In this document: piece after piece, positions 47,799 to 59,344 of the stretch | How the letters are laid out: each line of letters starts with the position of its first letter | Numbering within the stretch: the stretch's first letter is position 1 | NCBI GenBank assembly: GCA_964058805.1 | Contig: CAXKVV010000860.1 | Coordinates: forward strand, 1 to 64,000 | From: Schoenoplectus triqueter | Lineage: Eukaryota; Streptophyta; Magnoliopsida; Poales; Cyperaceae | Direction: 5' to 3' | DNA: 64,000 nt | Translations under genes and position numbers: made by a program | Notes under the pieces: model-generated | Databases searched by the model: none | What the model was told of the DNA's origin: nothing | What the model saw: the letters and a program-made list of their open reading frames with translations, nothing else

Positions 47799-47950
47799 GA
47801 GGTGGGGAGGTACAAAGGGTTTTGAACTAAAAAGTGGGTTCAAAGTAAAATCATATTTTTAGTAATTATTACGAATCTCAATATAAAATCAATGGCTCCA
47901 AAAGACTTTAAACTCATTTTTTGGTTCAAAAACCTTTGAACCTCCCCACC
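47799..47950. mobile_element. Foldback MITE (GGAGG..TTCAAAG family), copy 2
   Basis: GGTGGGGAGGTACAAAGGGT at the left pairs with ACCTTTGAACCTCCCCACC at the right. The inner part (ACGAATCTCAATATAAAATC) matches the right arm of 34265-34480. The left arm has lost about 50 bp. Confidence 0.7.
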
Positions 47951-47959
47951 CAAAAATCA

Positions 47960-48215
47960 ATTCATACCTTTGTGACAAAATTATAAATTGGATACTCTCT
48001 GCTGCTGCTGGAACCATGTACAATACTACAATGGCGCCGGTTTGTGGTCCAGGCTCCATCCAGATCATGCCAAAATGAATTACGGAGGAGATCAGACGGC
48101 TGCCCTTCAATGGACAAGCATAATAATGCGTTGGAGACTTGGAGGTGTAATTTGCAATTTTGCATCCACCCTTTACATTGGATGCTCGTTGTTGCTGTGT
48201 TAAAGATTTAAGCAT
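47960..48215 (-). other. Short less AT-rich open frame of unknown origin
   Basis: On the minus strand a frame opens with MLKSLTQQQRASNVKGG at 48215. It stays open to 47889, though its last part runs through the foldback MITE. The 48000-48200 part is clearly less AT-rich than its neighbours, which suggests captured or once-functional sequence. A competing frame exists on the same strand (48165-47962). I recognise no domain and do not claim it as a gene. Confidence 0.2.
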
Positions 48216-49170
48216 CCATTAGTTAAGATGTGATGAAGAACATTAACAAATTAGAGATTCAAATATTTATTGGGCGACATTTAACTTAATGTTTCGAATG
48301 AAATACAACACAATGTAATATGAATGTAAATGTAAGTTACATATTGCAATGCTGATATTTTTGTTCGCAAATTATTTGAACAATTTTATTAAAGGCCACG
48401 CTAAATTTTGATTCGTTCTATCAAATATATGGGCTCCGGAGCTTAAGTTACAAAAAGAATATAGATAATTAGATACTAAGGAAACATTGATTATAAAACC
48501 CTTTATATTTTAATTAATAAAAAATTATCACTGTGACTAGTCAAATAGTACTTCCACCGCCATTTGACCAAAAGTTCTATGTGCATCAGATCCACGTTTA
48601 AAACCATAAACCCATATTTTCTTTTGTAAGCTCGCTGAATCCGAAATCTTCTTCTAATCCTATGAATTTGTTTTACAATATTCTTTTAAATTCTATAAAT
48701 AGACAATGAAAGCCCGGCCGTATCATTTAGTTTTGAAAAGCTCGAGTTGGTCAAGTTGGGTCAATGCTAAAGATGAAATGGATAAAGTTACAAAATTGAA
48801 CACAATTAATTATCTCTGAGTTCATATATACCATTAAAAATGAATTTCCACAAAATATGAATTTAAACCGGCAACGTATTGACTGTTTCTATTTATAATT
48901 CAAACTAATCGGCCCGAATTGTGTAGATATCGTATCGTGAAGTACTGTAGAGCGTATATATCCATTAGGACCATTACCTCCTATATATAGAAAATTATTT
49001 TCAAATTAAAATTAAGCGCAAAATGCTTAGCCTCCTAACAAAGTTTATATTAAGGTCAGAGGCTCAGAGAATCCCTTCTAGCCTTCTAGGGCTATAAACA
49101 ACAATTTGCTTAATAATAGACGGTTAGAAGGACGTTAATGAACTTGTATATTTCGCCTGGGGTCTTAACA
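48216..49170. other. Upstream intergenic DNA of the RING gene
   Basis: AT-rich, with no element boundaries recognised. The gene starts about 300 bp beyond its right edge, so cis-regulatory sites may lie here; none could be assigned with confidence. Confidence 0.4.
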
Positions 49171-49318
49171 TTATATATTGAGTTTTTAGGAGGGCGCGCA
49201 TAGAATTTTAATAAACACATATCAACTTATAATGGGGCAAATAATTATATATTGAGGTTTTAGGAGGGCGCAAATATAATTTTAATAAACACATATCTAC
49301 TTATAAGTTGTAATGGTA
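49171..49318 (+). repeat. Tandem duplication of a 74-bp promoter segment
   Basis: TTATATATTGAG at 49171 recurs at 49245 (period 74). About 65 bp is shared after each start, including TTTTAGGAGGGCGC and TTTTAATAAACACATATC. The second copy ends about 25 bp before the TATA box of the RING gene, so the duplicated piece sits in its proximal promoter. Confidence 0.9.
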
Positions 49319-49342
49319 TTCCGTCTCTCTCTCTCTCCCAAC

Positions 49343-49350
49343 CTATATAA
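49343..49350 (+). promoter_or_regulatory. TATA box of the RING-H2 gene
   Basis: CTATATAA lies 123 bp upstream of the start codon. It is followed by a leader with a CT run (49421-49438) and (AATC)n repeats (49439-49464), both typical of plant 5' leaders. A second CT run lies just upstream (49322-49338). Confidence 0.75.
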
Positions 49351-49472
49351 GATGCCATTTCCCTAGAAATACTCTCCATTGCCTATTTCTTCCTAGCAGC
49401 TCAAAACCGCAAGAATCTATTCTCTCTCTCTCTCTCTCAATCAATCAATCAATCAATCAATCAAACTTGACA

Positions 49473-49907
49473 ATGGGTTTCCCTTCGTTCTACTACGGCG
49501 TGATCCTCCCCAAACCTCTAGTACTTGTCATGGAACTCCTAGATTGCCTCCAACAATGCATCTTTGTCTCTCTGCTCCACATTGGGTTGTTACAATACCA
49601 ACCGAACGAGGATCCGATCCATCACCTGTTCTCATCTCCGCCCGATCCACTGGCCTCTACCATTAAAAACAGGCTTCAAGTGGCGAGATTCTCAACCTTG
49701 CACAAGGAGTTGAGAAACGGAGAGGAATCAGTTTGTGTTGTCTGCTTGGCCGAACTGGAGGCGAGACATGAAGTGAGAAAATTGGGGAATTGCTCTCATT
49801 TATTCCACAAGGGGTGCATTGATAGGTGGGTAGAGTTAGGTCAGGTCACCTGCCCCCTGTGTAGATCTCCTCTTTTGCCTAGAGGGCAAATATGTCATTG
49901 CATGTGA
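49473..49907 (+). CDS. RING-H2 E3 ubiquitin ligase, BRH1-like
   Basis: The intact 144-residue protein starts MGFPSFYYG, matching the family's usual MGFP start. The ATG at 49473 was chosen for that reason; an in-frame TTG six bases earlier is not needed. Residues about 12-40 are hydrophobic, a probable membrane anchor. A linker follows, then the RING-H2 domain with all eight zinc ligands: C88, C91, C107, H109, H112, C115, C127, C130. W119 lies at the position used to contact E2 enzymes. Proteins of this type transfer ubiquitin from an E2 to targets at membranes. Arabidopsis BRH1 responds to brassinosteroid and elicitors; the same response here is only inference. It is shorter at the C-terminus than BRH1, ending 14 residues after the last Cys (RSPLLPRGQICHCM). 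Single exon, with TATA box and CT-rich leader upstream. This is the only convincing intact host gene in the window. Confidence 0.92.
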   Translation: MGFPSFYYGVILPKPLVLVMELLDCLQQCIFVSLLHIGLLQYQPNEDPIHHLFSSPPDPLASTIKNRLQVARFSTLHKELRNGEESVCVVCLAELEARHEVRKLGNCSHLFHKGCIDRWVELGQVTCPLCRSPLLPRGQICHCM

Positions 49908-50114
49908 GTGATTTTGTTTTCACTAGTTACTGCTGGCATGATAATGTTAATGTGATATATATAGGCTCTGAGTTGTAACACTAATTAAGTATATATATAT
50001 ATGTATTTGGCTATTCTCAATGCCATTGTGTAAACTTTATTGCGAACTTCAAATGACAATTGTGGAACATTTGTAGTCATACTTTTCTCTAATTTTGAAC
50101 TGTCGGTAAATATT

Positions 50115-50469
50115 CAGAGCAGATGTAGAATTTTGATCGGGATCATTACTCGGATTTAGTAGCTTATCGATTTTAATTTATTAACTAATCGGATATTAAA
50201 TAAAATATTAAAATAATATCTTTTATATATTAAAATAATCAATAATCAAAATAATAAATAATCATAATGATAAAAAAATTCTTTACGAGACTTTATATTT
50301 TAAATTTTTTATATAATCCTTTCATTATTTATGATAGTAAAAAAAAATTTCTCAATGAAAAATAATTAGATAATTCGAAAAGTTAAATTAATAAAAAATT
50401 AATTTAAAAGTGCTATTTTTTAAAATTCAAATGGATGAACTGACCCTGATATATACTACATCCGCCCCG
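50115..50469. mobile_element. Non-autonomous hAT MITE, diverged
   Basis: The 355-bp element starts CAGAGCAGATGTAGAATTTT and ends TACATCCGCCCCG. The duplication TAAATATT (50107-50114) / TAAATATC (50470-50477) matches 7 of 8. The interior is homologous to the MITEs at 18632, 30895 and 31396 (CGGAT...AGCTTATCG...ATTAACTAATCGG...TATTAAATAAA). The GGGGG tracts have decayed, so this is the oldest copy. It lies about 210 bp downstream of the RING gene. Confidence 0.9.
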
Positions 50470-50477
50470 TAAATATC

Positions 50478-52110
50478 CAATGGAGATGAATTTTTTTGTA
50501 GAAAAATGCTCTCAATTATTTTGCATTGGGAGCGCTTTTCGTTAAGCAGACAAGCACAGCCCTTAAATTAATTGTTGGTCCCTCCTGCCATTATATGGCA
50601 TCTGAAGATAGGTTTCAGTAGCAACTGGCAACTATGAAGTATACTGATCTTAAGGATTTTTAATAACTTCAGTGGTCCCCAAAATGCCTCAAATAAGAAA
50701 TACGCTGACACAAATTGCGAACTGAGTTCCAACCTTTTTTTTTAGGGGGGGGGGGGGATGGGGGGTGAAATGCACCACTTTTTACTGACGTGCACGGGGC
50801 TATTGCTAACTTCCCACAAATATTAGCAGAATAAATTCACTTAATTGGTATGAACTATGAACAGAGAACTAGCATTTTTTTTCCATAATAGCTCATTATT
50901 CTTTTGAAAGACTGATGGCCAACATACTCGTATATAGAAGTAAATTTTGGTTTTTATTTGCAAATACGTTTAGAGGGGTCACGGTTATAAAAATGTATTC
51001 CTTTTGTAGGATAAATACGGATCTGGCCCAGAATACCAATATACAATTACAAACCCTTGGCGTTCCAATTCATTGATTAGGAAATCCCCATTATTTGGAA
51101 GACGAAGACTGAAGTTTTTCTAATTTTCATCGAAAAAGTGAAATATTTTATATTCCACCGCTCTTCAATTCGTTTTAGGAACTCAAAAGTTTAGGAAGTT
51201 TCGAAAATTATAATGTTTTATTTTCTTCGTTTAATACAGTTGCATGGAACAATCTTTTGCATGTGATTCCAAAAACTTACATCCATAACAAAGAATCTTC
51301 AATATATATAATTGCAAACTAGCGCACAAAATTTTGGTAATCTTCAAAGAGTACTCCAACAGTCCAACTTTTGTTAAAGAAAATAGCAAGATGGCCTGAT
51401 TCCCTTGAATTTTGTCCTGATCGTCAAAATTGTTTCTACCAGCAAGCACAACAAAGTAGGAAGCCAGCACTTTTAATATATTTTTAGAGTAATTATAGAT
51501 GTTCTTGAAAGCACAGTTCTTTTATCAAATTGGTCCATAAAATTTCAAAAATATCAATTTGATTCCAGTATCACTGTGCCACCCATTTGATCCTTACATT
51601 AGGAAAATATTATTTACTCTTTTAAGTTTTACTAATTTATAATTTTAGTCCTTAATTTTTTTATATATAACAAATTAGTCATATCATCATCAATGCTAAA
51701 AAAATAAATATTCACATTCATATCCATAACATTGTACTAATAATTTCTTTGGTTTGTCGATATACAAAAAAATAATTGAAATTTATAATTTATCTTGTTT
51801 GAGCATTGTGTAAGGACTTAAATGTATAAGAGACCAAATTTATTGATTGGATACAAAAGTTAAATTAAAACATTATTAGGCTTAGATTTAATTAGATCAA
51901 ATTTGATTGAATTGATTAAGATAAATTAAGATTAAAATGTAAGAAAATAAAAAAAATAAACAGAGCCTCTACATAGCGACTTAGAGCCATTATAATGGTT
52001 CTTGTTACTCAGCCATAATTTGAGAAAATTAATTTATTTACAAAATACTAGAGTAAAACATTACGTAATAACTAAAGAGGCGTTGTAACAACTCATAAAA
52101 TATTGCAACT
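50478..52110. other. Gene-free stretch
   Basis: It contains a run of 13 G at 50745-50757 followed by a second G6 run, a possible G-quadruplex site. At 51960-52000 is GAGCCATTATAATGG, a motif that recurs near 52955, 55090 and 55425. No coding content was recognised. Confidence 0.45.
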
Positions 52111-52125
52111 AGTCATGAGGTGTTA

Positions 52126-52847
52126 TTTGAAACTGCTAATCATTTGTTTGTGAACTGTCCATTTGTGAAAAGTATATGGCAATAGATAGCTACTCATAAT
52201 CATTTTCATTTTGAAGGAGTTTCTTTAGAAGAGATTTGAGTAATAGATGCTATGATTCTTTATAAAAACAATCAATTAATTGAAATGATTAGAGGTGCAG
52301 TGTTATGGACTATTTGAAAAGAAATGAACAGATTATATTTTCAAAATGGTTCCCAAAAAATAAGTAGAAGTGTTGAAATGTAAATTCTAAGATTAGTTTT
52401 CTTTTGGTGTCAGCATGCTTGTCCATCGCTTTGTAATGATTTATTATCGATTATGCCACAGGAAGTGCAAAATCTACCTTTACAGGTAAATCATCTGGAG
52501 GATCTAGTGGTGATGAACCAACTGGTAAGAGAAGATCATTTGTATGAAAAAGAGATTAATAGGACCATTAGCAATAGTATTTAGTTAATGGTTAATTTGG
52601 TTTAAAAACTATTGTGCAGCTTTTGTTCTGGTGGTAATTTGCTTTCTCATTTTGGTATGACTTTTGTTCTGTTTGTATTTAGCTCCGATGTTGTGTTTTT
52701 AATTATTAGGGATGTATTAGGTAGTCTTTAAGAACTTTTTCTTCTCAAAAGTATCAGATATTTGGTACTAACTGAGAATTAGAAATTTGTAATTTGGGGA
52801 TTTCAATGAAATCGGTGGGCCCACTCCCACTTTAGTAAAAAAAAAAA
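52126..52847 (+). mobile_element. 5'-truncated L1-type LINE insertion with poly(A) and target duplication
   Basis: It begins inside the zf-RVT-like C-terminus of ORF2 (NHLFVNCPFVKSIW, then GAVLWTI.KEMNRLYF) and continues through a 3' untranslated region to an A11 tail (52837-52847). The 14-bp target duplication GTCATGAGGTGTTA is perfect (52112-52125 and 52848-52861). Several in-frame stops show age. The 3' region differs from LINE B, so it is another LINE family. Confidence 0.95.
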
Positions 52848-52861
52848 GTCATGAGGTGTTA

Positions 52862-55800
52862 CAACATCTCAAAACATCTCTTGAGCAAGAATTCAAGATT
52901 ATAGGATAAGTATTCAACAATTATTTTTTTCACGTCATTACATAAAAGCTCACGAGCTGTTATAATGACTCAAGTCAAAGACTGATTTTTGATAAGCATA
53001 AAAAAGTCTATTAAAGAGATCGAAATTATTCTATAATCAAAATTTTACCTTAAGCTCAATCTAATTTATCTTCATTCTACCAATTTGTACCTAAGTGATC
53101 ACTTACCTCTTCTTTCTTCTCTTATTTTTTTTCTTTGGTAGTTTCTTCCATATATTTTTATTTCTCAAGACTCTCTTTCGCCATCTCGTGTCTTTCCTTT
53201 TTTATAAGTTTATGTAAACACCTGAGCATGAGATATAGATATATAATATATTTACTTATATAAACACATAAATTCAAATAAATAAAATATAAGAATTTAG
53301 TTAAAATATAAAAATACCGGTCCCCAAAGTACATAACCACCCTATTTACTCCTATAATTAAACAAACAGTTCAAAATAAAAAACCTAAATAAATTCTTTG
53401 AACTTTTAAGCATATGATGCACGTGAGTTGCACGCTGTAGAACCTGACTTTCAATTCGTTTCTGCAGAACATTTTATCCCTTTAAATAGGCAGGACCAAT
53501 TTCCCTTCAATAAAATTGGAAAATAATTAATTAATAGAATGTCCTGAATATATATTTTGACTTGCAGGTTGTTGCTATAAGCCTATAATGCTATTAATTT
53601 TTATGTACCTTTATTACTAATATTTCTAGGCCTACGACTATCCAGCCCAAATATATATTTTTTATTTGTTTTTGGATTCGCAATGCAGGTCCAAATCCAA
53701 TATTAGTGAGCAATTTAGCAAGCGGTGTATTTCATTCCAAATTACCAATTAATCAATTGAACTATGTCCCGAGAACCTGTGATCTATATATAACTCTTTG
53801 AATCCGATAATAATTATGAATTACGAATAGAACTATCTAGAAGCGTCAGTTTTCGATCTGACTGAATTTATTCAAAGAGTAAATTGAACTATTTAAATGC
53901 AAGTGAGGAAAATTTTCCTCGTCTGTGTCACTAGTTAGGTTTAGTTTGGGTTAGACTGTACTCGACCTCCTTAATTGTATTTTCGTACGTTTTTATTTCA
54001 AATTTTATTATCAATATGAATTATATACTAATTTGTAAATTAAAATTTGTGTACCATCTTAAAAGAATACAAATATTTATTACAAAAATAAATCAGATTA
54101 TATGATCAAGTATAATGTTCCATTCAGATCGAATTTGGATAAAAAAAAAATTGTTGCCTGCGTTGAATAGTTTATCATTTTTATTCAAAAATAATAATAA
54201 AATAAAAACAACTCTGTACCGACCGCCGATAGGGGTTATGTAGGGACTTGTATTTGAATTAGTCACTATTTAAAATTTCTTCGCTAACAGCAACATCTTG
54301 TTATAAAAAAGAGTCTGAAATAGTAATTAACTAAGATATCAAGATATTGATCATACAAGTAGGTAAATAGATTTGGTGATGGTAGTTAGAATAAAAAAAA
54401 TAAATAAAGAATACAATAAAAGAATGAGAACATAATATAAATATAGAATGTGAGAATCAAGCTATTAAGAGCAATCTTGTAAATATAAAAATAATTTTAT
54501 AAATAAAAAAAATTTAACTCAATTAACTACACAATTAACACAAACTAGTAAATTCTTCAACTAAGAGATTTTTTTTAGCAAAGTCAACATATTGAAAGAT
54601 CTCAAAAAGAATGCTAAGAAAAGTTTTAGAAGACATGAGATTTTAACAGAGTTCGATACTAAGACCCGCGTCTTCAAAACTCACACCCTAAGTTATTACA
54701 AACAATGTATGAATTTGACTCTTTTACAACCAAAAGTAAGAAAAATAAGACACAACTCAAATGAATAGTAACGAAAAGAGCACTCAAGACTCAAAAAAAA
54801 TTTAAAAAAATAAAAGAGAACACAAATGCTCTAGAGAATAAATACAAACTAGTTCAAAATGTACAACAAAGATTTAGCTCTAGATATAGCTTGGATTAAT
54901 GAACATTGAGTTTCTAGTTGTGTTATTTACAAGAAAAATATAGGCACCCTTGATTGATCTTCGGGATTGCTAAAAGATTGCTATAGATTGAGAAGTTCAT
55001 GTTAAAATAAAATATCTGAAGCAATCCCTTCATATAAAAGCACATTCAATAAGACCTATAATTTTTCATCCTATGAATTATTATAATAGCTTCTAAACCG
55101 TTATAATGACTTAGTAAAAAAATTAATTATTAACTGTCAATAATATTTTTGTCAAACTTCAAAAAGAATTATGAAACTTTATAACAGTTTGTGAAGGATA
55201 ACCCGTTACGAGGCCTTGTTATATCATCTTAACAATTTGACAGATGTTGATTGTGAGTCTTGAGCTCTGAAAATGTTGCTTTTATAAAGAGTCATTGTAA
55301 TAGGCACAAACCGTTCAACGTTTTTCAGCCGTTGCTAAATGATATATAGACTTGGGTAAAATTCGATAGTTTTCTGTCTTAAATTTTTTTCAAGTTTTGA
55401 GGTGAGAAGTTATAATGGCTTCTAAGCCGTTACAATGATTTAATGTGCATAAAATTTTTTCCTTGATTTTTCAACATAGAAACTAATGTTTACGATTCCA
55501 AACCTTAGATTTTGAGACTTTAATCCTTCCAAGTAACTACTAGCATCCGTCTTGATCAATTGTTAATCTTTCAAAGGTTCATACATGTTGTCTCAAAGAA
55601 ATTTATAAATTTATAAATTTATTATTTTATAAATTGAAAAATAAAAATAGTAATTTAGTACAACACATCTTAACTGTCCAATCACAAAAAATGAACGATC
55701 CATAGCAAATTCAGCTACAAAATAATATCGGTCCAGTCCAATCCAACCAACTAAAAGCTTTCAACTCGAAACATTGCCTATGTAGAAAAAAAGTCTAATA

Positions 55801-57910
55801 TTATCTAAAAAAATAAAACAAATTGAACGTTGTCTCTAAAATAATATAAGTATTTTTAGTTGTTTTTATTGTTTTTAAATTTATTAATTTAATTATAAAA
55901 TAGTATAAGGATTTTTTGATAAAAATAAAATTTTAAAAATTTGTAAAAGTAACTAGTTCACCGTTGAAAGATTTGCAGGTCACTCGGACGAACAAAGAAG
56001 TGAGAGAAAAATGGAGAAATGAAAGAAAAAATAAAAATGAAATTGAATTTCAAATTCTTAATAAGGTGGGATAAAATTCAATATTTTCATGCATGCTACA
56101 TCATCACTCTTCTCCATCATTGATTTTGTTTAAATCTTTTCATCTTTTTAAATCCAATAGTTCATATATAATTTTTCTCTCTCCTCACTTAAAATAAATG
56201 GGTGTGATATATTTGAGGTGAAATTTAGCTCTTTACATGATCTAATTTTTAGTATTATTTTTTAAAGATTATCACATTGAATTATAACATTATTATTATT
56301 ATATACATATTTAGTGTTTAAAATAATTATATTTAAATTTTCTTAACGTAAATTTTCTATTGAATATATATATTTTTTAATTTTTTAATTATTTATTTGA
56401 GAACTATTATGGTGATTTGTGTCTTCAAGCCCAAAAAATACTTCCTGAGCCCTCTAATTTGAGTATTAAATTTTTTTATAAGTCTACGGCCAACCGAACA
56501 ATGATATTTTGACATGAATAAGTATTCATAAAAATCATGTAACTTAAAAAAAAATTCTTTGCCTCAAGAAAAAAATAAAAAAATTGTATTTATTTTTCAA
56601 AATATTCAAATCATAATTGTAAAATTAATTATGTTCAAATTTTGATCTTCGGGTCGGTCCGAAATAAAAATTGACTCCGGTACCCTAGTCCAAATAAAAA
56701 TTCGGTCCAGCAAGAGATTTGATTATCGGTGGCTAATTTGCGCTGAATTATGTAGGAAGAAAAAGAGGCGCTGATCCGAAAAAAAAAAAGATTCAGTCAA
56801 ACTATCTGGATCGTTTTTTTTGTCCTTGCTATTCTATCAAAAAAATCATTCCAACATTCTATATCCTTTAAAAAATAATTATCGTTTTGTTAAAATAAAA
56901 TATAGTATTTTGATATAACATAAATATCGGTAAAGAACAATTTTCACTTTCAACAATAAACAAAAGGGGGGTATGTGCAAGATGCCTCACAAAATTTTGA
57001 GCTGTCAAGTTGGTTTTCAAGTTTTAATTTGAATAAATATTCTCATCGAATTATTTAATTCATGAAAAATGACTCTCCAATTAATAATTACTGTATAATA
57101 CCAGCTCATTTCGAATTACAAATTATCAAAAATACCCTTTTATAGATATGTATGATACTTGATATAATTATGTTTTATGAATGTTTGTTTTACATAAAAT
57201 TAGTAACTATTTCAAAAAAAAATTGCACTCGACAATTTTTTTTAAAATTCATATATTTCTCTACCTTTTGGTATTGCTGAATTATTTTCATATTTTTTTC
57301 TTATTCAAATGACTTTTGTATTTTTATTCATATTGTAAAGCTCTTAGTAAACTTTTTTCAAAAATGCAAAAAGTCATTAATGATATCATGTGTAGATCCA
57401 AAACTTCCTGAAATTTTAGGATGTTAAAATTAAAGCATTTCAAGAGCTTTTATGAAAGATAAAATGTAAAATTGGGAATGCGGAAAAAAAAGTTATGAGA
57501 ACGGATAAACAGAAGGAAACGGAAAGCCGTTTTTTTTTTTAAAAAAAAAACCTGATTCACTGTCGACCGCTTCTAGGAAACTGACCGGTCCACTCTGAAC
57601 CGGTTCCCTTTCTGATTTTCTCCATGTCAAATTATAGGATGTTGTGCCGGACATAATTTACCCCCTCACGCCTGCAGGCATCAAATTAAAAATAACATAT
57701 CGATTACTTGAATAATTGGGTATCTTAAACAGATAGTAAGGTTCATTGACTATTTCTAGTACAGGAATTAAAAATAAGAGATTAACTAATTGTATCCCAA
57801 ATTTGTATTCCGATATGTACTATAACTAAAAAGTCATTGACCACTTTGAGCACGTTCTGGAATATGAACAGACCGTCTGTTTACGGACGATTATCAAAAT
57901 TTTAAAATTT
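52862..57910. other. Long gene-free AT-rich stretch
   Basis: No gene or bounded element could be supported in 5 kb. The motif CCGTTATAATGACTTAG and variants recurs (52955, 55090, 55425) with similar surroundings. This suggests remnants of one dispersed repeat, perhaps LTR-derived. At 54650-54700, AGTTCGATACTAAGACCCGCG is GC-richer than its context and also looks repeat-derived. Confidence 0.4.
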
Positions 57911-58470
57911 AAAGTCCTAAATCTTAATAATGGAGAAAAAAACCTTAATATTTAATATATCAAGTCATATTTTAAACTTAAAATTTATATTTAGATGACA
58001 ATCAAGATATGAACAAGTATTTTTATATGAACCTCAATGTCTTAAAACTGAATGTCCCAAGTTTAAATAAGAGAAATACGACATCTTAATATCTAATATT
58101 ATAAATTATATTTTGAGTTAAAATTTATATTTGAACGACAATCAAGATATTGACAAGTATTTATACTTAAACCTCATTCTCTTAAAACATAATGTCCTAA
58201 GTCTTAACACGTGAAATATAATATCTTAATATTTAATATTATAAGTCATATTTTGAATTTAAAATTTATATTTGAGCATCCATCCGAATATGAACAAGTC
58301 TATATACATAAAATTTAATGTGCTAAAATCAAATATTTCAAATATTAACACACAAAAAATAATATCTTAATATCCAATTTTACAAGTCATAATTTTAAAA
58401 CTAAAATTTATATTTGGACGGTCATCACGAAATGAACAAGTTTGTATCCCTAAACTATAATTTTTAAAAC
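57911..58470 (+). repeat. Tandem array: four copies of a 140-bp unit
   Basis: Units start at 57911, 58051, 58191 and 58331, a constant spacing of exactly 140 bp. Shared landmarks are (A)ATGTCCTAAGTCTTAA at the start, TATCTTAATAT, AAGTCATATTTT, AAAATTTATATTTG.ACG and GAACAAGT. Copies differ by many point changes but almost no length changes. Faint further copies (GTCTTAA..., ATAAGTCAT...) occur at 58680-59060 in irregular spacing. A monomer of this size resembles plant satellites, but the array is tiny. Confidence 0.9.
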
Positions 58471-59344
58471 ATAAGTCAACAACAATCGTTTACTCTCCTA
58501 TTTGAATATTAAAAGAGAGTTATACAATTGAATTTCTATCTTGAATAAGCTGACAACAATCAGAATCTAATGTCCACTTTTACAGAAAGGCATAATTAAC
58601 CACCTGGTGAAGTCAGACTACTTACTAAATAATAGTGACTCTTTTAAAATTCTCTAGATCGTTCTATGGACAATATTCAAAGTCTTAAAAACTATCATAT
58701 GATGTCTTTAATACATACTGTTATAAGTCATTTACAGCTCTAAATGAGATAAAAAAACTCAAATATTTACTCAATAAAATATAAATTAAATAATTATATT
58801 TAATGCAACAACTAATAAATGAGGTCTTAATAAATGTAACCTAAAATAATATTTTTATGTAATTTATTCGATATAAAATCTCATAAATAAAGTCTTAAAA
58901 ATTTAACATTATAAATCTTATTTTAAATTTTTAATAATATATATTTCAAAAAATATTTACTGAACACTTCTAGTGCCAAATTTCTATACCTAATTATTCC
59001 CGTTTTATGACTTAACAATTAAATTTTAATACTGATCAATAAGTCATATTTAACCTTAAATGATATAAAATTTGATAATATTTTCTAAATATATATATTC
59101 TTAATATGTTAACTAAGACCTTACAATTGATAAATTTTTATTTAGTATTCTTCTTACTATCTTGTGACCTTACAAATTATATTTTTAAAAAAATAATCTC
59201 AATAAATAACAAACAATATCTTTATATCTCATATCATTAAGTCATAATATTATCAACAATATGTAATAGGTATGTAATATAAATAAATATTTTTAAAATA
59301 ATCATGGCTAAAATAAGTTTAATATTTATTATAAGTAAGTCTTA
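58471..59344. other. AT-rich stretch with decayed pieces of the 140-bp repeat
   Basis: Fragments such as ATGTCTTTAATAC...TTATAAGTCAT (58702) and AAGTCTTAAAAATTTAACATTATAAATC (split over 58881-58920) look like worn copies of the neighbouring unit. There are no genes. Confidence 0.45.
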
